Positions 44,668-55,589 are shown, counted from the first letter of the stretch. The stretch: DNA of 64,000 bases from Terrabacter tumescens (GCF_014646815.1 NZ_BMNZ01000009.1:1-64000); one strand, 5' to 3'. The notes: a model not told the origin generated them from the sequence alone. Numbers and translations: made by a program.

Positions 44668-46632
44668 TCACTCCCCCTCGCGGCGGAAGCCCGCGCGGCG
44701 GGCCGCCTCCTCGTTGTAGAACCACACGTCCGGCTCGACGTCGTCGTAGCCGGCGTCGTCGGGGCCGAGGAAGGTCGTGCCGTCGCGGCGTCCCTTGATC
44801 GCGTGGCCGAGCGGCTGCGCGCCGTCGGCGATCGGTGCGGCAGAGCCGAGTCCGAAGCCGCCGTCGACGACCTCGTCGAAGCCGGACATCCGTCGACCGG
44901 ACGCGGGCTGCTCCTGGGTGGACTCGGGCTGGGCGGATTCCGGCTGGGCCGACTCGTCCTGGACCGGCTGCTGGGCCGACTCGTCCTGGGCCGGCTGCTC
45001 GGCGGACTGGGAGGCCGGCTCGTCGGACGCCCCCTCCGTCGCGTCGGACCTCGGGTCGTCCACCGACCACGCGGTGTCCGTGGGCGCGGCGGAGTCGTGC
45101 TGCTGCTCGTCGCTCTCCTCCACGACGGGCTCGTCGCCCGCGTCAGCGGTCGGGGCCGCACTCTCGGGGGCGTCGGGGGCGTCGGTCCAGGCCGTGTCGG
45201 TGACACCGTCGTCGCCGGTGTCCGACGCGCGGTCATCCGTCGTGTCGGACGCGCTGTCAACCGTCGGGGCGGACGCGGTCGCCGGTGCGCGGTCAGCGTC
45301 GTCGCTCGCCGGCTCGGCCAGCTCGTCGTCCTCGTCGCTCTCGTGGGAGTGCGGCGCCATGTCGACGTCGAGCCCCTGGTCGGCAGCGTCCTCGTCGCCC
45401 GCGTCCTCGTCGAGGCCGCGCTCGCCGGGGGTGGTCGCCCAGGCCTGGCCGCGGTGGTCGCCCGGGTCGCTCGCCGGGGTGCCACCGTCCGAGAGGACGT
45501 CGTCGCGCTCGTCCAGAGCGGGGACCTCGACCCGCTCCGGCTCGTCGGCGTCGGCCACGGGCGGGGCGAAGGAGTGGTCCGTCGCATCGGCAGCCGCGTC
45601 CGTGGAGGCGTCGGCGCTCATGTCGGTGCGGGTGCTCGCGTCGGTGTCGCTGTGGTCGCTCATGGTCGTGGACCTTTCGTCGGGAAGCCCTTCCGGTGCA
45701 CTCCCAGTACCCACTGAGCCCTGCGACGCCGCGTCGTCCTCGTGACCGGCCTCGGCTGCCGCCTCAGGCGCCACCTGGTCCGTCGCCAGGTCCGTCGCCG
45801 TGTCCGTCTCTTCGTCCGTCTCTTCGTCCGTGTCCTCGCGCCTCGTGCCGAGGACCTCGGGCTCCTCCGACGCGTAGGAGGACTCGTCAGCCGTCTGCTC
45901 GTCGACCTCACGGTCGGCGTCGCTCGCGAGGTCGGTGCCCTCACCCGCGGCCACAGCCGGCTCGACGGGCTCTTCGGTCGCAGCCGGCTCTTCGGCTCTG
46001 GCGGCGGGCGCGAAGGGGTTCTCGGCGTCGGCGAGGTCGTCCTCGTCGTCGTCGTCACGCGTGAAGGCCGCGGCGCCCACGGCGGACGCGCCGGCCACGG
46101 CTGCGGCACCTGCCGCGCCGCCCCGGTGCGCGGGCTCCTGCCCCGGGAGGCGGTTGCCGTCGTCGTCCACGCGGTAGCCCTCGTCGTCGGTGGCGACGTC
46201 GGGGTCGACACGGTCGGCCTCGCGCTCCAGTCCCGCGTGCTCGGCGCGGGCCGCCTCGGCGGTGGCGCGGTGCTGCTCGGCCTGCTCCTCGAGGCGTCGG
46301 GCCTCGGCAGCCTGCTGCTGCGCCTCAGCCGCCTGTCGTTCGGCCTGCGCCCTCTGGCGCTCGGCCTCGGCCCTCTGCCGCTCTGCCTCGGCGGCCTGCC
46401 GCTCGGCGTCGGCCCGCGCGTCGGCGGCCATGGCGGCGGTGACCGACGCCCGGTCCTGGGTGTCCTGCACCTCGGGACGACGGTCGTCGACGCGGGCGCG
46501 GAGCTCGCCGGCCTCGAAGCGACGCGCCTCGACCTCGCGACGGCGCCCTGCCGAGACGAACAACCAGATGATCACTGCAATGACGACGATCGCCACCACG
46601 ATCCACAGAACCGTCTTGCCTGCGTCGGACAT
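44668..46632 (-). CDS. Acidic coiled-coil membrane protein with C-terminal sunset domain
   Basis: A 654-residue protein. One membrane helix at residues 8-27 (VLWIVVAIVVIAVIIWLFV), a coiled coil at about 55-155 built from ERQRAEAERQ-type heptads, then about 450 residues of disordered Asp/Glu/Ala/Ser-rich sequence with short repeats (QDESAQQP, PESAQPES), and a C-terminal sunset domain (DDVEPDVWFYNEEAARRAGFRREGE). An internal ATG at 45663 has its own GAAAGG site, so the C-terminal half may also be made separately or may once have been a separate gene. Function unknown. Confidence 0.75.
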   Translation of the reverse strand: MSDAGKTVLWIVVAIVVIAVIIWLFVSAGRRREVEARRFEAGELRARVDDRRPEVQDTQDRASVTAAMAADARADAERQAAEAERQRAEAERQRAQAERQAAEAQQQAAEARRLEEQAEQHRATAEAARAEHAGLEREADRVDPDVATDDEGYRVDDDGNRLPGQEPAHRGGAAGAAAVAGASAVGAAAFTRDDDDEDDLADAENPFAPAARAEEPAATEEPVEPAVAAGEGTDLASDADREVDEQTADESSYASEEPEVLGTRREDTDEETDEETDTATDLATDQVAPEAAAEAGHEDDAASQGSVGTGSAPEGLPDERSTTMSDHSDTDASTRTDMSADASTDAAADATDHSFAPPVADADEPERVEVPALDERDDVLSDGGTPASDPGDHRGQAWATTPGERGLDEDAGDEDAADQGLDVDMAPHSHESDEDDELAEPASDDADRAPATASAPTVDSASDTTDDRASDTGDDGVTDTAWTDAPDAPESAAPTADAGDEPVVEESDEQQHDSAAPTDTAWSVDDPRSDATEGASDEPASQSAEQPAQDESAQQPVQDESAQPESAQPESTQEQPASGRRMSGFDEVVDGGFGLGSAAPIADGAQPLGHAIKGRRDGTTFLGPDDAGYDDVEPDVWFYNEEAARRAGFRREGE

Positions 46633-46769
46633 GCCATTCCCCTCACGGATTACGGGTCCTCGCGACCACGTCACCCGAAACCTACTGCGCCGGAGCGCTC
46701 CCGCGGCACCCAGCACACCGCTGGACTCGTCTCGTCGGCCGCCGAGCAGGTGAGCGCACGGCAGGCGGG

Positions 46770-48413
46770 TCAGCCCAGTCCGAGCTTCTTCGCGGTGGTC
46801 TCGCGCATCTCGACCTTGCGGATCTTGCCCGTGACCGTCATCGGGAACTCCTCGACGATCTCGACGTAGCGCGGGATCTTGTAGTGCGCGAGCTGCCCGG
46901 TGCAGAACTCACGCAGCGACTCGGCCGTCAGGGGCGTCGCGCCGTCCTTCATCCGGATCCAGGCGCACAGCTCCTCACCGTACTTCTCGTCGGGGACGCC
47001 GATGACCTGGGCGTCGAGGATGTCGGGGTGGGTGTAGAGGAACTCCTCGATCTCACGCGGGTAGACGTTCTCACCGCCGCGGATGACCATGTCCTTGATG
47101 CGGCCGGTGATCTCGACGTAGCCGTCGTCGTGCATGACGCCGATGTCGCCGGTGTGCATCCAGCCGTCCTCGATGGCCTCCGCGGTCTTGTCGGGCTGCT
47201 CCCAGTAGCCGAGCATCACCGAGTAGCCCTTGGTCATGAACTCTCCCGCGGTGCCGCGCGGAACGGTCTCTCCCGTCAGGGGATCCGCGATCTTGATCTC
47301 GAGGTGCGGACCGACGCGCCCCACGGTGCCGACCTTCTGGTCGAAGGTGTCGTCGGTGCGGTTCTGCGTCGACACCGGCGACGTCTCGGTCATGCCGTAG
47401 CAGATCGTCATCTCCTCGATGCCGGCCGCGATGAGCTGCTTCATCAGCTCTGCGGGACAAGGGGATCCGGCCATGATGCCGGTGCGCACGCTGGACAGGT
47501 CGTAGTCGGCGAAGTCGGGCAGGTTCCACTCGGCGATGAACATCGTGGGCACGCCGTAGAGCGAGGTGACCTTCTCGTCCTGCGTGGCCCGCAGGGTCGC
47601 CGCCGGGTCGAAGCCGGGTGCCGGGATGACCATGCAGGCGCCGTGCGTCGTGCACGCGAGGTTGCCCATGACCATGCCGAAGCAGTGGTAGAAGGGCACC
47701 GGGATGCAGACGCGGTCGGCCTCGGTGTAGTCGCAGAGCTCACCGACGAAGTAGCCGTTGTTGAGGATGTTGCGGTGGCTCAGGGTCGCGCCCTTGGGGA
47801 AGCCCGTGGTGCCCGAGGTGTACTGGATGTTGATGGGGTCGGTGTTCTTCAGGCCTGCTTGTATGCCGGCCAGCTCGCTCTCGGGCACCTCGTCGGCACG
47901 GGCGACCAGGTCGTCCCAGTCGGACGTGCCGATGTAGACGACGCGCTCGAGCCCGTCGACCTCGTCCCGCACCTCGTCGACCATCTGGCGGTAGTTGCTC
48001 GTCTTGAACGACTCGGCCGCGACCAGCGTCGAGATGCCGGCCTGGCCAAGGACGTACTGCAGCTCGTGGGAGCGGTAGCTCGGGTTGATGTTGACGAGGA
48101 TGGCGCCGATCTTGGCCGTCGCGTACTGCACGAGCGTCCACTCGGAGCAGTTCGGCGCCCAGATGCCGACCCGGTCACCGGTCTGCACCCCGATCGCCAG
48201 CAGCGCGCGGGCCAGCCGGTCGACGTCGGCCCGCAGCTCGGCATACGTCCACCGCTTGCCCTGCGCGACGTCGACGAGCGCCTCACGCCCGCCGAAGAGC
48301 GCGACGGTGGCGTCGAAGTTGTCGCCGATCGTCGTCTCGAGCAGCGGCGTGTCGGTCTCACCCCGGGTGTGCGAGAGCGAGGGGTCGAGGGTGGCGGGCG
48401 GAGCAGCGGTCAT
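46770..48413 (-). CDS. Acyl-CoA ligase (AMP-binding), ACSF2-like
   Basis: A 547-residue adenylate-forming enzyme. The P-loop-like motif YTSGTTGFPKGATLSHRN is near residue 190, the GYGMTETSP-type A5 motif is CYGMTETSPVS near 333, GWMHTGDIG (A7) and GRIKDMVIRGGENVYPREIEE (A8) follow, and the catalytic lysine is in TVTGKIRKVEMRE (A10). It should activate a fatty or other carboxylic acid as its CoA thioester; chain length cannot be predicted. Confidence 0.93.
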   Translation of the reverse strand: MTAAPPATLDPSLSHTRGETDTPLLETTIGDNFDATVALFGGREALVDVAQGKRWTYAELRADVDRLARALLAIGVQTGDRVGIWAPNCSEWTLVQYATAKIGAILVNINPSYRSHELQYVLGQAGISTLVAAESFKTSNYRQMVDEVRDEVDGLERVVYIGTSDWDDLVARADEVPESELAGIQAGLKNTDPINIQYTSGTTGFPKGATLSHRNILNNGYFVGELCDYTEADRVCIPVPFYHCFGMVMGNLACTTHGACMVIPAPGFDPAATLRATQDEKVTSLYGVPTMFIAEWNLPDFADYDLSSVRTGIMAGSPCPAELMKQLIAAGIEEMTICYGMTETSPVSTQNRTDDTFDQKVGTVGRVGPHLEIKIADPLTGETVPRGTAGEFMTKGYSVMLGYWEQPDKTAEAIEDGWMHTGDIGVMHDDGYVEITGRIKDMVIRGGENVYPREIEEFLYTHPDILDAQVIGVPDEKYGEELCAWIRMKDGATPLTAESLREFCTGQLAHYKIPRYVEIVEEFPMTVTGKIRKVEMRETTAKKLGLG

Positions 48414-48508
48414 CGGTGGCCTCCCGGCGTGCGGCGGTGGACGGTCTCACCACACCCAACCCCGCGCGGCGACCGCGCACAAGGCACCGCTCCCGATGTG
48501 GAGCGAAC

Positions 48509-50173
48509 TCACACGTCGGCGTCGTCCCGGCGGTCCTCCTCACCGTCGTCCCCGCGGTCATCCTCGTCGTCGTCATCGCCCTCATCACCGGGCGCCCGGT
48601 CGGTGAGTCGCCCGGTGAACATCAGGGCGCCCGCGGCCAGCAGCGCCGTGACACCGAACGCCTCACGCAGCGCGTCGAGGCGCGCGGTGGCGTTGACCTT
48701 CGTGATCGCCGACGCGGTGGCGGCGTCGAGCTGGGTGGCGGCCAGGGCCTCGGTGAGCTGCTTGTCGGAGATGAAGGGCACGCCGCCGACGAGCTGGGTC
48801 GAGGCCTGGGCCTTGACCGACGCTGGCACGGCCGGGTTCTCCTGGATGCCCGAGGCGACCGAGGCGGTCAGCGTCGCGAGCAGCACCGAGCCGACGAGGG
48901 CGGTGCCCAGCGAGGCCCCGAGGTTGGTGCCGGTGTTCTCCAGGCCCCCGACCTCCGCGCTCTCGGAGTCCGGCACCGACGAGACGGTGACGCTGCCGAG
49001 CTGCGACGACAGCGCGCCGAGGCCGAAGCCGATGAGCAGCATCGGGATCGCGACGACGCCGGCGTTGGCGCCCGGGTCCATGCCGGCGACGAGCACGAGG
49101 ATGCCGGCGAGCACCGAGAAGAGCCCGATGCGCACGACCCGACGCGGATTGGCCCGTGGCCACACCTTGGGGATGCCGGCGGCGGCCGCGAGCAGGGCGA
49201 ACGACAGCGGCAGGATCCGCAGGCCCGTCTGGAGCGCGTCGAGCTCGAGCACGACGGAGAGGAAGAGGGGCACGGCGAAGAAGACGCCCGCCTGGACGAT
49301 GTACTGCGAGAAGAACATCGTCAGGCCCGCGACGAGCCCTCGGTTGCGCAGCAGCGCCGGACGCAGGAGCGGCTCGCCGCCGGTGCGCACGAGGCGCTCC
49401 TCCCAGCACATGAACGCGAAGACGACGAGCACGCCGAGCAGGATGAGCCAGATCGACGGCGACGCGCCGAGCACCTTGGGAGCGCCCGTCTTGGCGACGA
49501 CCCAGCCCCACTCGCTGGTGCGCAGCACGCCGTAGACGACCGAGCCGAGACCGACCACCGAGAGCACCGAGCCGACGAGGTCGATGCGGGCGGGACTCGG
49601 CGGCACGTCGGCCACCTTGCGGAGGAAGGCGATGATCGCGAGGACGATGACGACCTCGCCGGCGAAGACGTAGCGCCACGAGGCGAAGGTCGTGACGGCG
49701 CCGCCGATGAGCGGCCCGGCAGCAACCGCCATGGCGCCCGCTGCGGCGACGAGGCCGTAGGCGGCGGCGCGCCGCTCGGCCGGGAAGTTCGCGGCGACGA
49801 GCGCGACGATCGCCGGCATGATCAGCGAGGCGCCGAGCCCCTCGAGCAGCGACCAGCCGAGGAGCAGCACCGGGAGGTTCGGGGCGAGCGCCGTGACGAG
49901 CGAGCCGGCGCCGTAGACGAGCAGCCCGATCGCGAAGGCGCGACGTCGTCCCAGGATCGTGCCGAGCTTGCCGCCCGTGATCATCATCGTGGCCATGACG
50001 AGCGTGTAGAGCGTGATCGCGGTCTGGATCCCGCTGATCGTCGTGCCGAGGTCCGAGGCGACGACGGCCATCGAGACGTTCATGACCGAGCTGTCGAGGG
50101 TCATGAGGAACTGGCTCGCCGCGAGGACGGCGAGCACCAGTCCGGCGTTGCCCCGCACAGGTGTGCTCGACAT
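48509..50173 (-). CDS. MFS drug exporter, DHA2 type (14 helices)
   Basis: A 554-residue transporter with about 14 membrane segments. The DHA2 signature LDSSVMNVSMAVVASDLG lies in TM1, GGKLGTILGRRRAFAIGLL is the loop 2-3 motif, and motif C appears in LGWSLLEGLGASLIMPAIVALVAANFP. The cytoplasmic tail is extremely acidic (Asp/Glu/Arg). ATG 50173 starts directly before TM1. Substrate unknown; no regulator is adjacent. Confidence 0.9.
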   Translation of the reverse strand: MSSTPVRGNAGLVLAVLAASQFLMTLDSSVMNVSMAVVASDLGTTISGIQTAITLYTLVMATMMITGGKLGTILGRRRAFAIGLLVYGAGSLVTALAPNLPVLLLGWSLLEGLGASLIMPAIVALVAANFPAERRAAAYGLVAAAGAMAVAAGPLIGGAVTTFASWRYVFAGEVVIVLAIIAFLRKVADVPPSPARIDLVGSVLSVVGLGSVVYGVLRTSEWGWVVAKTGAPKVLGASPSIWLILLGVLVVFAFMCWEERLVRTGGEPLLRPALLRNRGLVAGLTMFFSQYIVQAGVFFAVPLFLSVVLELDALQTGLRILPLSFALLAAAAGIPKVWPRANPRRVVRIGLFSVLAGILVLVAGMDPGANAGVVAIPMLLIGFGLGALSSQLGSVTVSSVPDSESAEVGGLENTGTNLGASLGTALVGSVLLATLTASVASGIQENPAVPASVKAQASTQLVGGVPFISDKQLTEALAATQLDAATASAITKVNATARLDALREAFGVTALLAAGALMFTGRLTDRAPGDEGDDDDEDDRGDDGEEDRRDDADV

Positions 50174-50281
50174 GGGCCCAGCGTCGCGCCAGGGCCGGCG
50201 GCCGCTCATCACCCCCAGAGGATGAAAGTCCCCGTCGGCAGGGCCGCCCGCATCGCCGCCGGTGAAGCCACCCGGAAAGCA

Positions 50282-50314
50282 CGAGACCCCGACCGGCAAC
50301 CGGTCGGGGTCTCG
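50282..50314 (-). terminator. Terminator hairpin of tRNA-Arg
   Basis: Perfect 15-bp arms CGAGACCCCGACCGG and its complement with a three-base loop, 20 bases beyond the tRNA 3' end. Confidence 0.85.
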
Positions 50315-50334
50315 CATTCTGTCTCAACACAGAG

Positions 50335-50407
50335 TGCACCCGTAGGGATTCGAACCCCAAACCTTCTGATCCGTAGTCAGATGCTCTATCCGTTGAGCTA
50401 CGGGTGC
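50335..50407 (-). tRNA. tRNA-Arg(ACG)
   Basis: 73 nt, CCA not encoded. Acceptor GCACCCG pairs with CGGGTGC, anticodon loop CTACGGA (anticodon ACG, edited to ICG by TadA, encoded at 20144), T-arm GGGGTTCGAATCCC. Unlike the serine tRNAs here, no CCA is encoded. Confidence 0.96.
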
Positions 50408-50837
50408 GTCGTTCCTCACCGGGAGGAACGAAAAGTTACCTTAGCGCCTCGGGTCCGCATCCACGAAATCGGCCCCGGAGAGCGCCACCCGGAGACGGTC
50501 CGGGCGGCCCCGCGAGAGGGACCACGCGGCATACGCAGGCGGTGTCGGGACCACCGGCCGAGCGCGCCCCGACCCTACGGATGAGTACTGAAAATCCTGC
50601 AAGAATCCGACAACGATCCGTCGTAATTCTTGCTGGCTCGACGTGGTGTGAGGCGTCTCACCGGTATCGACCCGGCTTGCGGCCTGAGGCACTCCCGTCG
50701 GCGCGTACCTTGAAGACATCACGTCATCTGTTCAGCATGTGGACACCTGCAGCCCGATCCGGGTCTGCCCAGGATCCACGTGGGGGACAGCTTCACACCG
50801 GCACGACGTGGTGCCGGGCGGCACCGCGCGCGAAGGG
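50408..50837. other. 430-base region upstream of pckG, no gene seen
   Basis: Next to the tRNA-Arg 5' end is a small hairpin TCGTTCCTC/GAGGAACGA (50409-50430), then a GC-rich part with one CGGCATAC octamer (near 50528), then an AT-richer stretch (about 50583-50640) that probably holds the pckG promoter. No open frame here has coding composition, and no -10/-35 pair could be assigned with confidence. Confidence 0.5.
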
Positions 50838-52682
<1,845 letters not shown>

Positions 52683-52729
52683 GGTCGGTCCTCCGCCTGC
52701 TGGCCGGCGGGCGGCGGACGACGTGATGC

Positions 52730-52759
52730 AGGGCCCGGCACCTCTGGGTGCCGGGCCCT
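52730..52759 (+). terminator. pckG terminator
   Basis: Arms AGGGCCCGGCACC (52730-52742) and GGTGCCGGGCCCT (52747-52759) pair perfectly with a four-base loop, 48 bases after the pckG stop. Confidence 0.8.
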
Positions 52760-52788
52760 CCGTCATGCACGGACGGGACACCCGAGGG

Positions 52789-52822
52789 TGCGTATGCCGC
52801 GTCGCCCGGCACCCGGCATACG
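52789..52822. repeat. Inverted pair of the GTATGCCG octamer
   Basis: GCGTATGCCG and its complement CGGCATACGC form 10-bp arms around a spacer of about 14 bases, in the gap between pckG and the DUF6328 gene. Could form a hairpin or be two oppositely oriented copies of the window-wide octamer. Confidence 0.7.
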
Positions 52823-52866
52823 CGACCCTCGCGCCCTCCCGTCCTCCACGGCACACGGCGGGGTAC

Positions 52867-53370
52867 ATGAGAGACATGAGCGACCCCGACGGCTACAGCC
52901 GCGACGAGAGCGAGGCCGAGCGGCTCGACCGCAACTTCAACGAGCAGCTCCAGGAGCTGCGCATCGCCCAGGCCGGCGTCCAGATCCTCTTCGCGTTCCT
53001 GCTGACGATCCCCTTCCAGCAGCGCTTCACGACGCTGACCGACCTGCAGCGCGACATCTACGTCGTGACGCTCGTGTCCATCGCGATCAGCACGCTCGTG
53101 TTCATGACACCCGTCGCGATGCACCGGATGCTCTTCCGCGAGGGCCTCAAGGACTTCGTCGTCCGGCACACCGACACGTTGATCGGCGCCGGGATGTTCT
53201 TCCTCGTCGTCGGCATCATCGGCGGCGTCGTGCTCGTGCTCGACGTCCTGCTCTCGCACACGACCGCCATCTGGATCGGCGGCGGCCTGACGCTGCTCGC
53301 AGTTGCGCTCTGGCTCGTGCTGCCCCTCTCCCAGCGCCGGCGCCGCCGCCGCGAGGACCCCGACACCTGA
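52867..53370 (+). CDS. DUF6328 membrane protein
   Basis: A 167-residue protein with an acidic N-terminus (SRDESEAERLDRNFNEQLQELRIAQAGVQILFAFLL) and four membrane segments (about 38-52, 67-88, 105-128, 137-155), ending in a run of arginines. The N-terminal amphipathic helix leading into TM1 is family-typical. A second ATG at 52876 is an alternative start. Function unknown. Confidence 0.8.
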   Translation: MRDMSDPDGYSRDESEAERLDRNFNEQLQELRIAQAGVQILFAFLLTIPFQQRFTTLTDLQRDIYVVTLVSIAISTLVFMTPVAMHRMLFREGLKDFVVRHTDTLIGAGMFFLVVGIIGGVVLVLDVLLSHTTAIWIGGGLTLLAVALWLVLPLSQRRRRRREDPDT

Positions 53371-53373
53371 ACC

Positions 53374-53495
53374 GTCGAGAGGCCAACGTTTGCGGGTCCT
53401 CGCAAGTCGAGAGGCCAACGTTGCGGGTCCTCCACCGTCGAGAGGCCAACGTTTGCGGGTCCTCCACCGTCGAGAGGCCAACGTTGCGGGTCAAC
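53374..53495. repeat. Four tandem 31/32-bp repeats
   Basis: The segment GTCGAGAGGCCAACGTT begins at 53374, 53406, 53437 and 53469 and continues (T)GCGGGTCCTC; copies alternate between CAACGTTTGCG and CAACGTTGCG, giving spacings 32, 31, 32. The core CAACGTTG is palindromic. It directly follows the DUF6328 gene. There are no spacers, so this is not a CRISPR array. Confidence 0.9.
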
Positions 53496-53510
53496 GCTCG
53501 CCCCGGCGGC

Positions 53511-53571
53511 GGGACACCGTCGCTGGGCAGGCCCCTCGTTCCTCGGGGCCTGCCCAGCTCCTCCCAAATCC
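53511..53571. other. tRNA-Ser-linked stem-loop element, copy 3
   Basis: Plus-strand order: GGGACACCGTCG (53511-53522), stem CTGGGCAGGCCCC (53523-53535), loop TCGTTCCTC (53536-53544), stem GGGGCCTGCCCAG (53545-53557), then CTCCTCCCAAATCC. The 13-bp stem is perfect and unrelated in sequence to the stems of the copies at 4856 and 19921, while loop and flanks are the same. It lies 15 bases from the terminator of tRNA-Ser(GCU). Confidence 0.65.
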
Positions 53572-53585
53572 CACGCGTTCGTTCA

Positions 53586-53640
53586 GCACAAGACAGAAGG
53601 ACCCCGACGAAAAGCGTGTCGGGGTCCTTCTGTCTTGTGC
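53586..53640 (-). terminator. Terminator hairpin of tRNA-Ser(GCU)
   Basis: Arms 53586-53608 and 53618-53640 (GCACAAGACAGAAGGACCCC and onward) pair perfectly over about 23 bp, with a loop of about nine bases, directly at the tRNA 3' end. Confidence 0.8.
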
Positions 53641-53730
53641 TGGCGGAGGCGGCGGGATTTGAACCCGCGAGAGGTTTTATCCTCAACCCGCTTAGCAGGC
53701 GGGCGCACTAGGCCACTATGCGACGCCTCC
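53641..53730 (-). tRNA. tRNA-Ser(GCU)
   Basis: 90 nt with encoded CCA. Acceptor GGAGGCG pairs with CGCCTCC, anticodon loop CTGCTAA (anticodon GCT, reading AGC/AGU), long variable arm, T-arm GCGGGTTCAAATCCCGC. Confidence 0.97.
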
Positions 53731-53937
53731 GTGCCCGTGATCGAGGCCGCCGAGGCGACGCCGGATGCACGGGCGGACACAGGCTACCGGGCCACGCACC
53801 GCAACCCAAACCCGGGTCCTCCGCCACGCTCATGTGACTGTCGACGCGCAATGAGGCGGTTCAAAGGATGACCGTGCACAATGGCAGGGTTGCCCACCCA
53901 GGACGACAGGTGACACTGCCCTGGCCGAGAGGATCCG

Positions 53938-55512
53938 ATGACTGACGCCACCGCGCCGCGGCCGCGGCGTGACAACGCACCCAGTGGTCGTGAAGCCATC
54001 CGTCGCCAGGTCAGGGCCGGCTTCCGTCGGGCGCTCGGACTCACCACCCTCGGCACTCTCCTACCCGGTGCGGGCCTGACCCAGACACGGAGCAAGCGAC
54101 TCGGCTGGGCCGTCCTCGCCCTCTTCCTGCTGACCGGAGTCGTCGTCGGCTACGTCGTCCTGCGCGACGGCATCACCAACGCAGCCCTCTCGCTCGTCGC
54201 GCGCCCCTCGCTACTCCAAGGTGTCGCCGTCGGTTTCGTCGCCATCGGCATCCTCTGGTGCGGCTCGATCATCCTCACCGCCGTCCAGTCCCGCCCGACC
54301 CGGCTGGACCGCACCCGGACGAGGACCCTCGCCGCACTGACCACGGTCCTCGTCTTCCTCGTCGCCGGCTCGACCTTCAAGGTCGCCGAGTACACCTTCA
54401 TCACGACCGACACCGTCAACCAGGTCTTCGGCACCACCTCGCTCGGCAACAAGCAGGCCGGCTCCGGCGTCAACGTCACGACCGAGGGCGACGACCCCTG
54501 GGCCAACCAGCCCCGGGTCAACATCCTGCTGCTCGGCTCGGACGCCGGGGCGGACCGCACGGGCATCCGCACCGACTCGATGATCGTGGCCAGCATCGAC
54601 ACCAAGACGGGCCGGACCGCCCTCATCTCGATGCCGCGCAACCTGCTCTACGCGCCGCTCGCACCCAACAGCCCCCTGCGCGCTCGCTACCCGTCGGGCC
54701 ACTTCGGTGCACCCGAGTCCACCTGCGCCCAGAACAGCCCCGGCGTCACAGGCCAGTGCATGCTGACCAACCTCTACGTCGAGGCGGAGAACTACGCCAA
54801 GGACCACCCCGGCGCCTACCCCGCCGGCTCGGTGCCGGGCCGCCAGGAGATCCGCGGTGCCGTCCAGGAGATCCTCGGCCTGCAGATGAACCAGATGGTC
54901 ATCGTCGACCTCTACGGCTTCCAGCAGCTCATCGACGCGATGGGTGGGCTCGACGTCAACGTCAAGCTGAGCGCCAACGGGACCCGGCTGACGATCGGCG
55001 GTCAGCACGACGCGTCGGGACGCGTCTTCGGCGTCAAGGGCTACTTCGAGCCGGGGCGTCAGCACCTCGACGGCTACCACGCCCTCTGGTACGCGCGGAC
55101 GCGCGCCGCCGACGACGACACCCACCGCCAGATGCGCCAGCGCTGCGTCGTCCAGGCCATCGTCCAGCAGGTCAACCCGGCGTCGATGGTGAGCCGCTAC
55201 CCCGAGATCGCCAAGATCCTCAAGCAGCGGATCTTCACCGACATCGAGGCCCAGTCCCTCCCGGCGTTCGTGCAGCTCGTCGAGCGGGTGCAGAAGGCCA
55301 AGATCACGAGCGTCGCCCTCACGTCGAGCCAGGGCGTCTACTCGAGCGACCCCGACTACGCCCTCGTCCGCGAGCTCGTCCAGAAGGCCATCGCCCCGCC
55401 CAAGCCGGCCGCCACGCCGTCGACGACCCCGAGCACGTCGAAGCCCTCGTCGACCAGGACGAGGACGCCGTCGACCCCGAGCCCCACGACGACGCCGTAC
55501 GAGCAGTGCTGA
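53938..55512 (+). CDS. LytR-CpsA-Psr (LCP) family glycopolymer ligase
   Basis: A 524-residue membrane protein. Residues about 57-155 carry three membrane segments, followed by an extracytoplasmic LCP domain (about 195-430): NILLLGSDAGADRTGIRTDSMIVASID, TALISMPRNLLYAPL (Arg of the pyrophosphate site), VDLYGFQQLIDAMGGLDV and YARTRAADDDTHRQMRQRCVVQAI. The family attaches glycopolymers such as arabinogalactan or teichoic acid to peptidoglycan from lipid-linked precursors. The C-terminus is a Thr/Pro/Ser-rich tail ending in Cys. Three N-terminal helices instead of one is a variant seen in some actinobacteria. Confidence 0.9.
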   Translation: MTDATAPRPRRDNAPSGREAIRRQVRAGFRRALGLTTLGTLLPGAGLTQTRSKRLGWAVLALFLLTGVVVGYVVLRDGITNAALSLVARPSLLQGVAVGFVAIGILWCGSIILTAVQSRPTRLDRTRTRTLAALTTVLVFLVAGSTFKVAEYTFITTDTVNQVFGTTSLGNKQAGSGVNVTTEGDDPWANQPRVNILLLGSDAGADRTGIRTDSMIVASIDTKTGRTALISMPRNLLYAPLAPNSPLRARYPSGHFGAPESTCAQNSPGVTGQCMLTNLYVEAENYAKDHPGAYPAGSVPGRQEIRGAVQEILGLQMNQMVIVDLYGFQQLIDAMGGLDVNVKLSANGTRLTIGGQHDASGRVFGVKGYFEPGRQHLDGYHALWYARTRAADDDTHRQMRQRCVVQAIVQQVNPASMVSRYPEIAKILKQRIFTDIEAQSLPAFVQLVERVQKAKITSVALTSSQGVYSSDPDYALVRELVQKAIAPPKPAATPSTTPSTSKPSSTRTRTPSTPSPTTTPYEQC

Positions 55513-55555
55513 CCGCGCCGGACGGCATACGCCCTCGGCGCTGAGCCCGGACAAA

Positions 55556-55589
55556 CGAAGGCCCCCCGGTCGAGACCGGGGGGCCTTCG
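55556..55589. terminator. Bidirectional terminator between LCP and csp genes
   Basis: Arms CGAAGGCCCCCCGGT and ACCGGGGGGCCTTCG pair perfectly over 15 bp with a four-base loop. Confidence 0.85.

Noticed and set aside
50409-50430. Fourth copy of the tRNA-Ser-linked element beside tRNA-Arg, because TCGTTCCTC recurs
   Set aside because: Here TCGTTCCTC pairs with its own complement to form a hairpin stem, lies at the tRNA 5' side, and lacks the GGGAC and CCCAAATCC flanks.
48416-50584. 722-residue plus-strand frame opposite the DHA2 exporter
   Set aside because: Low-complexity charged shadow that also runs through tRNA-Arg.
53374-53495. Possible CRISPR array
   Set aside because: Repeats are head to tail with no unique spacers and no cas genes nearby.
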